Source of the DNA: Planctomycetaceae bacterium
GTDB taxonomy: Bacteria > Planctomycetota > Planctomycetia > Pirellulales > Pirellulaceae
DNA length: 32,223 nucleotides
NCBI GenBank assembly: GCA_002724245.1
Contig: PBOG01000010.1
Span: forward strand, 1-32,223
Direction of reading: 5' to 3'
A program made the translations under genes and the position numbers. This document shows, piece after piece, positions 1 to 8,333 of this stretch. The notes beneath the pieces are model-generated. The model did no database searches, was not told the origin of the DNA, and worked only from the letters and a program-made list of their open reading frames with translations. Within the stretch, counting starts at the first letter, position 1; each line of letters opens with the position of its first letter.

Positions 1-104
1 AATTCATCGACCTCTCGTTACTCTATGCCCTGATGAACTTCATTGGCATGGTCGCCGTGCTGCGGTTTTCCAAGTACGGAAATTTCACTGACCATTCCCA
101 CTGA
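1..104 (+). CDS. mrpF: Mrp antiporter subunit F, C-terminal fragment (cut by window start)
   Basis: An open frame enters from the window edge (first whole codon at 3) and stops with TGA at 102-104. The visible 33 residues hold a hydrophobic stretch (DLSLLYALMNFIGMVAVLRF) followed by a short polar tail, as at the end of the third helix of MrpF/MnhF. The family call depends mainly on context, because mrpG follows 23 bases later and the rest of an Mrp operon comes after it. MrpF is a small three-helix subunit of the multi-subunit sodium/proton antiporter. An mrpE gene would be expected just upstream, outside the window. Confidence 0.75.
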   Translation, partial: FIDLSLLYALMNFIGMVAVLRFSKYGNFTDHSH

Positions 105-127
105 ATCGCGCGCCAGGAACCCGTGTC

Positions 128-490
128 ATGCTAGCCCTGATCGACATTCTCAGTTGGCTCTGTTTGCTCACCGGCGCTATTTTTTCAGTGATCGGTGGTA
201 TCGGCCTGGTCCGCTTTCCCGACTTTTACGCGCGGCTGCATGGGGGTGGCATTACCGACACGATGGGCGCCGGAATGATCATCCTGGGGCTCCTGTTCCA
301 GGCCTTTCAGTCCGGCATCGCAACAGCCACTACGACGACACCATGGCTGGTCGCAGCCAAGTTGCTGATGGTGTTATTTTTTCTTTCGATAACGAGCCCT
401 TCTTCCTGCCACGCGTTGGCACAGGCCGCCTGGCACGATGGACTCAAACCTCAATTAACCGATTCACCCGAAGACCCCAACGATGGCTGA
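128..490 (+). CDS. mrpG: Mrp antiporter subunit G
   Basis: This 120-residue protein has the MrpG/MnhG pattern: an N-terminal helix, the family segment GGIGLVRFPDFYARLHGGGITDTMGAG near residues 22-50, then two more hydrophobic helices and a polar tail. MrpG is a small three-helix membrane subunit needed for assembly and activity of the Mrp sodium(potassium)/proton antiporter. An AGGAA ribosome site (115-119) lies 8 bases before the ATG. The end overlaps the next gene by 8 bases, so the two are probably translationally coupled. Length is normal for the family. Confidence 0.93.
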   Translation: MLALIDILSWLCLLTGAIFSVIGGIGLVRFPDFYARLHGGGITDTMGAGMIILGLLFQAFQSGIATATTTTPWLVAAKLLMVLFFLSITSPSSCHALAQAAWHDGLKPQLTDSPEDPNDG

Positions 491-1106
491 TTCGAATGCG
501 GCACAACTGATCGTCATCCTGTTGCTCGCGCTGCTCGGCGCGACCGCGATCACGATCGCGCGGATGCGTCAGCTATGGGCAGCGGTGATGCTAACCGGTG
601 TCTTCAGTTTTCTCGGCGCGGGCTGGATGCTGATCCTGGACGCGCCTGACGTCGCGTTTACCGAAGCGGCCGTCGGCGCGGGCATCTCCACCTTCCTGAT
701 GCTGGCCACCCTGGGATTGACCAGCCGCGAAGCGAAACCGCCGGCCGCATTCAAACCGGCCCCCCTGGTAGTCGTGATCGTCACGGGCTGCGCACTGGTC
801 TACGGCACACTCGACATGCCGTACTACGGTGACCCTGACGGCCACATCCACGCCTACCCCGATCCGTCGTACATCGTGAAAACCAATGGTGACAACGGCG
901 ACCCGAACGATTCCGAAGGCGAGATTAAACTGCCGAACGTCGTCACGGCGATTCTCGCCAGTTACCGTGGCTACGACACGTTTGGAGAAACGACCGTGAT
1001 CCTTACCGCCGGAGTGGGCGTCATCCTGCTACTCCGCCGTGAGCGACGTACCACCGAGCAGCCAGAACCGCCTTCCGCTGATGCTGACAGGGGGGGTCCG
1101 GCATGA
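483..1106 (+). CDS. Free-standing MbhD/MbhE-like subunit (DUF4040; equivalent of the MrpA C-terminal part)
   Basis: This 207-residue membrane protein has an N-terminal DUF4040/MbhD-type part: helices at about 7-50 and the segment DAPDVAFTEAAVGAGISTFLML near 58-79, which is the hallmark of this NuoJ-related domain. An extracytoplasmic loop rich in Asp, Gly and Pro follows (about 105-150). The C-terminal helix with YRGYDTFGETTVILTAGVG resembles MbhE. In classical Mrp operons this region is the C-terminal extension of the large MrpA subunit. Here it is a separate gene, as in archaeal Mbh/Mbx-type complexes. It overlaps mrpG by 8 bases and mrpB by 4. The first start at 483 is kept because of these overlaps. 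Confidence 0.88.
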   Translation: MADSNAAQLIVILLLALLGATAITIARMRQLWAAVMLTGVFSFLGAGWMLILDAPDVAFTEAAVGAGISTFLMLATLGLTSREAKPPAAFKPAPLVVVIVTGCALVYGTLDMPYYGDPDGHIHAYPDPSYIVKTNGDNGDPNDSEGEIKLPNVVTAILASYRGYDTFGETTVILTAGVGVILLLRRERRTTEQPEPPSADADRGGPA

Positions 1107-1525
1107 ACCATTACGCCATCCTGCGGATTGTCACCAAGCTCCTGATTCCCTACATCCTGCTGTTCGGCCTGTACGTTCAGTTCCACGGCGATTTTGGTCC
1201 CGGTGGTGGGTTCCAGGCGGGTGTGATTTTCGCCGCCGGGATCATTCTCTACGGGCTGGTGTTCGGGATCGGGGCCGCTCGCCGGGTGGCGCCAGCCTCG
1301 ATCGTCGAACGGTTGATCGCCGTCGGACTGCTGATCTACGCGGCAACCGGCATTGCTGGAATGCTCAAGGGGGGGAACTTTCTCGAGTACGGCGTGCTGG
1401 CCCACGATGCGGGGCACGGACAACACTGGGGTATCCTGATCGTCGAGCTGGGCGTCGGCATTACGGTGGCAGCCGTGATGATTACGATCTTCTTTGCGTT
1501 TGCCGGACGGGAGCGCACAGAATGA
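1103..1525 (+). CDS. mrpB: Mrp antiporter subunit B
   Basis: This 140-residue four-helix membrane protein matches the MrpB/MnhB family. The strongest signature is the segment near residues 22-40 with YVQFHGDFGPGGGFQAG, a conserved Gly-rich loop of this family, followed by helices at about 41-55, 70-90 and 112-133. MrpB is a core membrane subunit of the antiporter. The ATG overlaps the previous gene's end by 4 bases (ATGA-type overlap), and the TGA stop overlaps the start of mrpC in the same way. This is the normal compact Mrp organisation. Confidence 0.95.
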   Translation: MNHYAILRIVTKLLIPYILLFGLYVQFHGDFGPGGGFQAGVIFAAGIILYGLVFGIGAARRVAPASIVERLIAVGLLIYAATGIAGMLKGGNFLEYGVLAHDAGHGQHWGILIVELGVGITVAAVMITIFFAFAGRERTE

Positions 1526-1926
1526 GCCACGAAATGAACACGGTACTTGGCCTCTACAATTACTGGATCGTGATTTTCTTGATGATGACCGGGTTCTACG
1601 TGGTGATCGCCAAAGGCAACCTGGTGAAGAAAATCATCGGCCTGAACCTATTCCAGATTTCGGTTTTCCTGCTCTACCTGAGCATGGGAAAAATCAACGG
1701 CGGTACGACTCCCATCTACCCCGACAAAAGTTTTTTTGCGGACCTCCAGGACCAGTCGTCCACCATGCCCGTCTACTCCCACCCACTCCCCAGTGTGCTG
1801 ATCCTGACCGCCATTGTGGTCGGTATCGCCACCACCGCACTGGCACTGGCGCTGATCGTACGGATCCACGAGGCGTACGGGACCATCGAAGAGGATGAAA
1901 TCCTCCTGCAGGATCAGGAGGCCTAA
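1522..1926 (+). CDS. mrpC: Mrp antiporter subunit C (NuoK-like)
   Basis: This 134-residue three-helix protein belongs to the MrpC/NuoK family. Helices lie at about 10-25, 34-50 and 90-110, with the family segment NLVKKIIGLNLFQISVFLLYL between the first two. The third helix follows the loop SHPLPSVLILTAIVVGIATTALALAL, where the conserved DPLPQALVLTAIVI-type motif of the family is recognisable. The ATG at 1522 overlaps the mrpB stop, and GGGAG at 1508-1512 can serve as ribosome site. A longer upstream reading of this frame runs through mrpB and is not credible. Confidence 0.95.
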   Translation: MSHEMNTVLGLYNYWIVIFLMMTGFYVVIAKGNLVKKIIGLNLFQISVFLLYLSMGKINGGTTPIYPDKSFFADLQDQSSTMPVYSHPLPSVLILTAIVVGIATTALALALIVRIHEAYGTIEEDEILLQDQEA

Positions 1927-3437
1927 TGCAACAGCACCTGCCCATCTTGTTGATCATCACCCCGCTGGTGGCGGCGCCTCTCTGCCTGCTGCTGCGCCAG
2001 CGCATCGCCGCGCTGGCGCTGGCGCTGGCCGTCTGCTGGTCGACCTTTGCGATGGCGCTGTGGCTGTTGGAAATCGCGCGCAACACCCCCGGCGGAATCA
2101 CCTACCAGCTGGGCGGCTGGGCGGCCCCTTGGGGCATCGAATACCACGTCGATACGTTAGCTGGCCTGATGCTGGTGCTGATCTCCGGGATCGCCGCCAT
2201 CGCGCTCAGTTTTGCACCCCGCAGCATCCAGGACGAAATCCCTGCCGGCCAGCATTATCTGTTTGCCACCGAATACCTGCTCTGCCTGACGGGCCTGTTG
2301 GGAATCTGTGTGACCGGGGACTTGTTCAATCTCTTTGTCTTTCTGGAAATCTCGTCCCTGTCCGCCTATGCACTGATTAGCCTGGGACGCTCGCGACGGG
2401 CCTTGACGGCCGCCTTCCAATACCTGGTCATGGGAACGATCGGCGCCACCTTCATCCTGATCGCGATCGGTCTGATGTACATGATGACCGGCACACTCAA
2501 CATGGCCGATATGGCAGAGCGATTGAAACGGACCATTGAGTTGCGTGAGCAGACGGTCGTCGTCCACCAGACGCGTACCATCCTGGTCGCCTTCGCGTTT
2601 CTGTCGGTAGGAATCAGCATCAAGATGGCCCTGTTTCCGCTCCACTTGTGGCTCCCCAACGCCTACGCCTACGCCCCATCGGTCGTTACCGGTTTCCTGG
2701 CTGCGACGGCCACCAAGGTCTCGGTGTACATGCTGCTGCGGTTCGTATTTACGGTCTTCGGCGTCCAGTTCAGTTTTCAGACACTCCCCTTCGATGTCGG
2801 TTTAATGGCACTGGCGCTGATCGGTATTTTTGCCGCCTCGACAACCGCCATTTTCCAGACCAACATCAAACGGATGTTGGCCTACTCGAGCGTAGCGCAA
2901 GTCGGTTACATGGCGCTGGGCATCAGCTTCGCCTCGGAAAACGGGCTCACCGGCGGCATCGTCCACATGTTCAACCACGCCCTCATTAAGGGTGGCATGT
3001 TCCTCGCCATGGGTTGCCTGGTATTCCGACTGGGATCGGTCGAACTGACGGATCTTCGTGGTGTCGGCCGCAGGATGCCACTGACCATGTTCGCCTGGGT
3101 ACTGGGTGGCCTGGGGTTGATTGGTGTCCCGGTGACCGCCGGATTTATCAGCAAGTGGTATCTCATCAGCGCGGTGCTAGAGCGGGGCTGGTGGCCGATC
3201 GCGGTGCTCATGTTGCTGAGTTCCTTGCTGGCGGTAATCTACATCTGGCGGGTCGTCGAAGTTGCCTATTTCCAGGAGCCCCCGGAAACCGATCCACCTG
3301 TTCAAGAGGCGCCGCTGGCCCTGCTGATCCCGACCGGCCTGCTGATCGGTGCCAATATCGTGTTCGGCCTCTGGACCACGCTTTCCGTGGGAGCCGCTGG
3401 TGAAGCAGCCCGACAGCTACTGGGGGCATCGCCATGA
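1926..3437 (+). CDS. mrpD: Mrp antiporter subunit D, NuoM/N-type ion channel subunit (first of three)
   Basis: This 503-residue protein has about 14 helices and belongs to the proton-conducting transporter family (NADH:quinone oxidoreductase antiporter-like subunits). Key charged residues in membrane helices are visible: the Glu in NLFVFLEISSLSAYAL (about residue 142), the Lys in GISIKMALFPLHLWLPNAY (about 228), the Lys in ATATKVSVYML (about 261), the Lys in FNHALIKGGMF and the Lys in GFISKWYL. These form the ion path in this family. AGGAG at 1916-1920 precedes the ATG, which shares a base with the mrpC stop (TAATG). Of the three large subunits this one best fits classical MrpD. Confidence 0.92.
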   Translation: MQQHLPILLIITPLVAAPLCLLLRQRIAALALALAVCWSTFAMALWLLEIARNTPGGITYQLGGWAAPWGIEYHVDTLAGLMLVLISGIAAIALSFAPRSIQDEIPAGQHYLFATEYLLCLTGLLGICVTGDLFNLFVFLEISSLSAYALISLGRSRRALTAAFQYLVMGTIGATFILIAIGLMYMMTGTLNMADMAERLKRTIELREQTVVVHQTRTILVAFAFLSVGISIKMALFPLHLWLPNAYAYAPSVVTGFLAATATKVSVYMLLRFVFTVFGVQFSFQTLPFDVGLMALALIGIFAASTTAIFQTNIKRMLAYSSVAQVGYMALGISFASENGLTGGIVHMFNHALIKGGMFLAMGCLVFRLGSVELTDLRGVGRRMPLTMFAWVLGGLGLIGVPVTAGFISKWYLISAVLERGWWPIAVLMLLSSLLAVIYIWRVVEVAYFQEPPETDPPVQEAPLALLIPTGLLIGANIVFGLWTTLSVGAAGEAARQLLGASP

Positions 3438-4912
3438 CGCACGAGCAGCACATCGGCTGGGCCCTCCTGGTGCCGCTGGTTGCGGCCCTGTTGACCACGC
3501 TCAATGGCACGCGACCCAACCTTCGCGAGGGTTGCACCCTGGTCTGTGCCGGAGCCCTCTTCCTGATCATCGCTTCCCTGGCAGGCCACGTGTTTGCCGG
3601 TGCCCGCCCCCAGCTGACCTTACTGGAAGTCGTCCCGGGCCTGGCGATCGCGTTTCGTGTAGAGCCGCTGGGAATGCTGTTCGCGCTGGTTGCCTCTGGC
3701 TTATGGGTGGTGACAACGTGCTATTCGATTGGCTACATGCGCGCGCACCACGAAGGCCACCAGACACGCTTTTTTGCCTGTTTCGCGATCGCCATCTTTG
3801 CAGTCATGGGCGCCGCGTTTTCCCAAAATCTGTTCGCCTTGTTTCTGTTCTACGAAGTGCTCACTTTTTCGACCTATCCCCTGGTTACGCATCACGGTGA
3901 CGACAAAGCCCGCCGCGGCGGCCGCACCTATCTGGGGATCCTGCTGTTCACCTCGGTTTCCTTTCTGTTGCTGGCTATTGGCTGGACCTGGGTGCTGGCC
4001 GGGACTCTCGATTTCCAGGAGGGAGGCATTCTGACAGGCAAAGCCACACCAACAGTCCTGGCTGTGCTGCTGGCGCTCTACGCATTCGGCACCGGAAAGG
4101 CCGCCTTGATGCCGTTTCACCGGTGGCTGCCGGCAGCGATGGTGGCACCAACACCGGTCAGTGCCTTGTTACATGCTGTCGCCGTGGTCAAGGTCGGCGT
4201 CTTTACCGTTATGAAGATTTCCGTCTACACCTTCGGTACGGGTTTACTGCAGGATACGGGGATCTCTCTGTGGTTGATGTACGTGGCCGGAGCCACCATC
4301 CTGCTCGCCTCATTGGTGGCATTAACCAAAGACAATCTGAAGGCCCGCCTCGCCTATTCCACCATCAGCCAACTGTCCTATATCGTCCTGGGCGCCATGC
4401 TGGCCAATTCGTGGGGAGTGATCGGCGGCAGCATGCACATCGCCATGCATGCCTTTGGCAAGATTACGCTCTTCTTTTGCGCCGGCGCGATTTACGTCGC
4501 CGCACACAAAACCGAGATCAGCGACATGCGGGGAATCGGCCGGCGGATGCCCATCACACTGGCCGCATTTTTTCTGGGATCGTTGAGCGTTATTGGCCTG
4601 CCTCCCTTCGGCGGTTCCTGGAGCAAATGGTTTTTGGCGCTCGGTGCGGCGGAGGCCCACCAGGTCGCGCTGGTGGCCGTCCTGATGATCAGCTCACTCT
4701 TGAATATCGCTTACCTGATGCCGATCGTAATCCGTGGCTATTTCTTCCCGGCAGGGGAAGAACCCTCCCGGAGCGAAGTCAAAGAAGCCCCCTTATTGTG
4801 CGTGATCCCCCTCTGTTTGACTGCCACCTGTGGTCTGGCCTTGTTCTTTTTCGCAGACACCATTTATGGCTGGATGCTGCCGATTGCCCCGCTTGTTGTG
4901 ACCACCCCCTGA
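3434..4912 (+). CDS. NuoL/M/N-type antiporter subunit (second of three)
   Basis: This 492-residue polytopic protein belongs to the same proton-conducting family. Conserved elements are the Glu in FALFLFYEVLTFSTYPL, the Lys and His in GTGKAALMPFHRWLPAAMVAPTPVSALLHAVAVVKVGVF, the Lys in MHAFGKITLFF, and the Lys in GGSWSKWFL. The HAVAVVKVGVF element resembles MrpA/NuoL more than MrpD, so this may replace the N-terminal half of MrpA, whose C-terminal half is encoded separately at 483-1106. The start overlaps the previous stop by 4 bases. It is a full-length family member with no visible damage. Confidence 0.9.
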   Translation: MTHEQHIGWALLVPLVAALLTTLNGTRPNLREGCTLVCAGALFLIIASLAGHVFAGARPQLTLLEVVPGLAIAFRVEPLGMLFALVASGLWVVTTCYSIGYMRAHHEGHQTRFFACFAIAIFAVMGAAFSQNLFALFLFYEVLTFSTYPLVTHHGDDKARRGGRTYLGILLFTSVSFLLLAIGWTWVLAGTLDFQEGGILTGKATPTVLAVLLALYAFGTGKAALMPFHRWLPAAMVAPTPVSALLHAVAVVKVGVFTVMKISVYTFGTGLLQDTGISLWLMYVAGATILLASLVALTKDNLKARLAYSTISQLSYIVLGAMLANSWGVIGGSMHIAMHAFGKITLFFCAGAIYVAAHKTEISDMRGIGRRMPITLAAFFLGSLSVIGLPPFGGSWSKWFLALGAAEAHQVALVAVLMISSLLNIAYLMPIVIRGYFFPAGEEPSRSEVKEAPLLCVIPLCLTATCGLALFFFADTIYGWMLPIAPLVVTTP

Positions 4913-4922
4913 GCACGTGCCC

Positions 4923-5174
4923 ATGAATGCCAATAAGAACCACTGGCTCGATGATCCGGGCAACGTCAACAAGATCGTTTACGCACTCTACATTTGCTGC
5001 GCACTGCTGCTGCTCCCCGATTTCCTGCCCTACAAGGAACACCTTCATTTACCGTTCGAGTTCTGGTGGGGATTCCATGGATTCTACGGACTGATCGGCT
5101 GTGTCCTGCTGGTCCTGGCCGCCAAGGGGATGCGTGTCGTCCTCAAGCGGGAGGAGGACTACTATGATGGATAG
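4923..5174 (+). CDS. Small two-helix membrane protein within the Mrp operon
   Basis: The 83-residue product starts at the ATG at 4923 (an in-frame GTG lies six bases upstream). It has a charged N-terminus (MNANKNHWLDDPGNV), a hydrophobic helix at about 17-33, an aromatic-rich connecting stretch (FEFWWGFHGFYG, about 46-57), a second helix to about 69, and a charged tail ending KREEDYYDG. Its end overlaps the start of the third antiporter subunit by 11 bases. It has no named family that I recognise. Position and overlap suggest a small structural or assembly subunit of this Mrp-like complex, which is inference. Confidence 0.8.
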   Translation: MNANKNHWLDDPGNVNKIVYALYICCALLLLPDFLPYKEHLHLPFEFWWGFHGFYGLIGCVLLVLAAKGMRVVLKREEDYYDG

Positions 5175-6966
5175 TCTGCCTCCTGGCGCTATTTTGCTGG
5201 CCGGCGCCGTGCTGTTGCCTTTGCTACGCGGCCGCGGCCAACAGGTGGCCCTGGTCGCACTACCGGTGTTGAGTTTTGCGCACCTGTGGATGTTGAATCC
5301 CGGGACATCACTGGAAATCAACGCCTTTGGCTGCCAATTGACGCTCGTCCATGTCGACAGGCTGAGCTTTATCTGGGGCATTGTCTTTCATATTGCCGCC
5401 GTGGTTGGCGCACTCTTCGCCCTGCACGTCAAAGACACTCTGCAGCACGTCTCGGCACTCCTCTACGTGGGCTCTGCGATCGCCGCGGTGTTTGCCGGTG
5501 ATCTCGTAACGCTGTTTGTCTATTGGGAATTGACGGCCATCTCTTCGGTGTTCCTGATCTGGGCCAGTCGCAACGAACGGGCGTATCGAGCGGGCATGCG
5601 TTACTTGCTGGTGCAGGTAGGTTCGGGCGTGCTGTTGCTGTCGGGCATCGTGCTGCACTACCAGGCCACCGGATCGGTCGATTTCAGGGGTCCCTTCTTC
5701 ACGTCACCCGATATCCTCAGCAGCTTTCCCTTCGGTGAACACGCCCTGGGGCCAGTGTTGATTTTCCTGGCGTTCGGAATCAAAGCCGCCTTCCCCTTGT
5801 TGCACAACTGGTTGACCGACGCCTACCCGGAAGCCACCCCCACTGGCACCGTATTCCTCAGTGCTTTCACCACGAAGCTGGCGATCTACACGCTGGCCCG
5901 TAGTTTTCCCGGAGTCGAGTGCCTGATCTGGGTCGGTGCCGTCATGACGGCCTTCCCCATTTTCTTTGCCGTCATCGAAAATGACCTGCGGCGGGTCCTG
6001 GCCTACAGCCTCAACAATCAACTGGGATTCATGGTCGTCGGCGTCGGCATCGGTACCGCATTGTCGCTCAACGGCACCGTCTCCCATGCCTTTGCGCACA
6101 TCCTCTACAAGAGCCTGCTCTTCATGTCTATGGGAGCGGTACTCTACCGTACGGGCACCGTGAAGGGCTCCGAACTGGGTGGGCTGTACAAGTCGATGCC
6201 CTGGACCACGGGATTTTGCATCATCGGCGCAGCGTCGATTTCCGCTTTTCCGCTGTTCAGCGGCTTTGTCACCAAATCTCTGATCGTCACCGCAGTGGCC
6301 GAAGAACACCACATCGTGGTCTTCCTCGCACTGCTATTCGCCTCGGCCGGAGTATTCCATCACTCGGGAATCAAGATTCCCTTTTTCGCTTTTTTCGCAC
6401 ACGACTCCGGGATCCGCTGCAAAGAAGCGCCCTGGAACATGCTGCTAGCGATGGGGATCACCGCCGCGCTCTGCATCCTGATTGGCTGCTTCTACGCTCC
6501 GCTCTACGATTTACTGCCGTTTGCCAAAGGCGCTGATCAGACCGTCGTCCAGCTCCCCATGGGCAGCGCCGCCGCGCCGCAAACTCCCTATACGGGTGCG
6601 CACTCACCCTATACCGTGGATCACGTCATCCCCCAGTTCCAGCTGCTCATGTTCAGCGCCCTGGCCTTCACTCTGCTGGTCCGCAATGGGATCTACCCAC
6701 CAGAACTGGCCTCGGTCAACCTCGATACCGACTGGGCCTACCGTCGGGCATTCCCGGCGGCCATCGCCCGTGGTCGCCAGACGGTCGGTCAGCTCCAGCA
6801 AGCGGGCCGGCTGGTTTTCCAGGCGCTCGCCCGACAACTGCTGGGCGCGATCCGCCAGCTACACGGACCGACCGGTGCCTTGGCGCGCACCTGGTCGATC
6901 GAGGCCATGCTGACCTGGTCAGCGGTCCTGCTGGCAGCCTACCTGCTGTTGTACTACCTCTCCTGA
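5164..6966 (+). CDS. NuoL/M/N-type antiporter subunit with long C-terminal extension (third of three)
   Basis: This 600-residue polytopic membrane protein is in the proton-conducting transporter family. Conserved helix residues include the Glu in TLFVYWELTAISSVFL, the Lys in FGIKAAFPLLHNWLTDAYPEATPTG, the Lys in FTTKLAIYTL, the His and Lys in SHAFAHILYKSLLF, and the Lys in SGFVTKSLIV. After about residue 455 there is an extension: a loop, another helix, an amphipathic Arg/Gln-rich stretch (about 540-575) and a final hydrophobic helix to the C-terminus. Such tails recall the lateral helix region of NuoL. A strong AGGAGG (5152-5157) lies 6 bases before the ATG at 5164. It is the last gene of the operon. 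Confidence 0.9.
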   Translation: MMDSLPPGAILLAGAVLLPLLRGRGQQVALVALPVLSFAHLWMLNPGTSLEINAFGCQLTLVHVDRLSFIWGIVFHIAAVVGALFALHVKDTLQHVSALLYVGSAIAAVFAGDLVTLFVYWELTAISSVFLIWASRNERAYRAGMRYLLVQVGSGVLLLSGIVLHYQATGSVDFRGPFFTSPDILSSFPFGEHALGPVLIFLAFGIKAAFPLLHNWLTDAYPEATPTGTVFLSAFTTKLAIYTLARSFPGVECLIWVGAVMTAFPIFFAVIENDLRRVLAYSLNNQLGFMVVGVGIGTALSLNGTVSHAFAHILYKSLLFMSMGAVLYRTGTVKGSELGGLYKSMPWTTGFCIIGAASISAFPLFSGFVTKSLIVTAVAEEHHIVVFLALLFASAGVFHHSGIKIPFFAFFAHDSGIRCKEAPWNMLLAMGITAALCILIGCFYAPLYDLLPFAKGADQTVVQLPMGSAAAPQTPYTGAHSPYTVDHVIPQFQLLMFSALAFTLLVRNGIYPPELASVNLDTDWAYRRAFPAAIARGRQTVGQLQQAGRLVFQALARQLLGAIRQLHGPTGALARTWSIEAMLTWSAVLLAAYLLLYYLS

Positions 6967-7054
6967 ACCGGTCTGCTTCTCCTTAACCAGCCTGTGGTGT
7001 TGCCCACGGTCTGCCCGGCTGCTGCGCGGCAAGTGGTGACTCCCGGCCAGAGGT

Positions 7055-8089
7055 TCACTGCGATGGTGCGCGGTGTGCCCGCCGCGGGCTGCGGGCCGCG
7101 CGGCGAGTTCTGCGGAGCGCGCCACGCAGTAGCCGCCAGCCGCGCGGGCTGGCAGCCGGCCGGGGACCTGGCAGAATGGCAAGTGGGCGGACCGCGTCGC
7201 GCGGACCTCCGTCGGCAGCGGCTGCCGACGGGCGGCCGGACTGCAGCTGGGAGGCGGCCAGGGGCAGTAACTTGAAATTGGGTAGCAGGCTGGCGGTGTA
7301 GTCCATGCGTGTATGGTGGGAAAGATTCCAGAACCCCTCGTAACGGTCGTCGTGTTCGTCGTAATCCAGTACCGACCAGGAGAGGCCGATCGTCTGACCC
7401 TCTTCGAGTTGATGCAGGGCGCTGTACTTGGGACCGCGAAAACTGGCGTAATTGAACGGGGTAATCGAAAACTCCAGGTACAACTCGCCTGCCTCCTTGT
7501 AACCAAAGTCATAGCGGAAGGCATGCTCTGACCAGGGTTTCTCGATCAACCACTGCTGTTCTCCCCACACCCAGGCCCAGGCTTTGCCCTCCGCCGGCGG
7601 TGTGAAAATGTGGTAGTTCTGGGCCGTCGTACTCTTCAGACGCGCTTCGGTTTGTGCGTCCACATCGTCGAACGTGTGGTACCGACCACCGGAATGGTCC
7701 GCATCGACGACGACTTCAAAAATATCACCTCGCGCCAAATTGAAGTTATGCATGTCGTCATACACTTTGTAGAGAAAATAGAGGCGGTTGGTGTGCGGAC
7801 TCCAGCCAACCTTCACCTCGACCGCCAGATCTTTCGGGTCGAGGTTCTGACCCTTTCCCATCACCGTGTCCATTAGATGTGAACCATCAATCGTGTACTT
7901 CGCGGGCACCATTTCCCAATCTGCCGGATCACCGTCAATGGTGGGCAGCCGATCGCGGGGAAACTGAAACACGTGATAGGTCACGTCTTTGGGATGGTGC
8001 GCCTGGCTCAACCCTGCTCCCCACCCTGCGCTTCCCAGAAAGACAGCAAACAGGAATCGCAACACACGAGATAAGTGTGAGATATACAT
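7055..8089 (-). CDS. Secreted CBM9-like (carbohydrate-binding family 9 / DOMON-type) protein
   Basis: The product is 344 residues from the ATG at 8089. It starts with a signal peptide (FLFAVFLGSAGWGAGLSQA, cleavage likely near residue 30). The body resembles a CBM9-type beta-sandwich, with TIDGDPADWEMVPAKY early, then LAVEVKVGWSPHTNRLYFLYKVYDD, IFEVVVDADHSGGRY and LYLEFSITPFNY. CBM9 domains bind sugars or act as cytochrome-domain relatives. An in-frame GTG at 8134 would add 15 residues before the signal peptide and is less likely. The last about 65 residues are Arg/Ala/Pro-rich and are translated from a block of about 80% GC with hairpins. They do not look like a natural domain ending, so the true C-terminus may have been replaced or extended. 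It converges on the Mrp operon. Confidence 0.72.
   Translation of the reverse strand: MYISHLSRVLRFLFAVFLGSAGWGAGLSQAHHPKDVTYHVFQFPRDRLPTIDGDPADWEMVPAKYTIDGSHLMDTVMGKGQNLDPKDLAVEVKVGWSPHTNRLYFLYKVYDDMHNFNLARGDIFEVVVDADHSGGRYHTFDDVDAQTEARLKSTTAQNYHIFTPPAEGKAWAWVWGEQQWLIEKPWSEHAFRYDFGYKEAGELYLEFSITPFNYASFRGPKYSALHQLEEGQTIGLSWSVLDYDEHDDRYEGFWNLSHHTRMDYTASLLPNFKLLPLAASQLQSGRPSAAAADGGPRDAVRPLAILPGPRPAASPRGWRLLRGALRRTRRAARSPRRAHRAPSQ
7080..7270. repeat. GC-rich hairpin cluster, REP-like
   Basis: By hand count, 144 of the 180 bases in 7081-7260 are G or C (80%), well above adjacent coding DNA. Three perfect short inverted repeats lie here: 7135-7153 (stem GCCAGCC, loop GCGCG), 7192-7204 (stem CCGCG, loop TCG) and 7209-7231 (10-bp stem CCGTCGGCAG, loop CGG). 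A GTAG tetranucleotide at 7129-7132 stands directly before the first hairpin, the head arrangement known for REP elements mobilised by RAYT-type transposases. No transposase is in the window. It could also be a strong bidirectional terminator region between convergent genes, although no T-run is present. Confidence 0.5.
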
Positions 8090-8333
8090 CGCCAACAAGC
8101 TCCGTTTGCGGTTGAAGATCGACCCAATAGCCACGTGGTTCAGGGAGCGGGTCCACTACCCTGGTCCCGACCGGCAGTCTGTATCCTACAACTGTCCCAG
8201 CGACAGCACACGCACCTCCGGGCAACACTTGGCGATAATGGCCAGACAGACCCTGACGCACGGGCTGACCTGTCCAGGCACCCTGCTACAATCGGGCGCT
8301 TCGATTCCATTGCATCGGTACGTTGCCCAAGCC

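Noticed and set aside
1-5. AATTC at the first base, like an EcoRI-cut end
   Set aside because: Five bases at a window border are no evidence of a cloning junction, and the mrpF frame is open from the edge.
1039-1521. Upstream extension of the mrpC reading frame
   Set aside because: It runs through mrpB in another frame and gives an Arg-rich sequence; family length and the ATGA overlap fix the start at 1522.
7135-7231. Possible CRISPR array or integron attC sites
   Set aside because: The three hairpins have different sequences, unequal spacing and no spacers or integrase, so neither class fits.
6919-7524. Long minus-strand frame over the GC-rich block
   Set aside because: Low-complexity Arg/Ala/Ser translation in a different frame from the CBM9 protein. 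High GC opens all frames, so length is not evidence.
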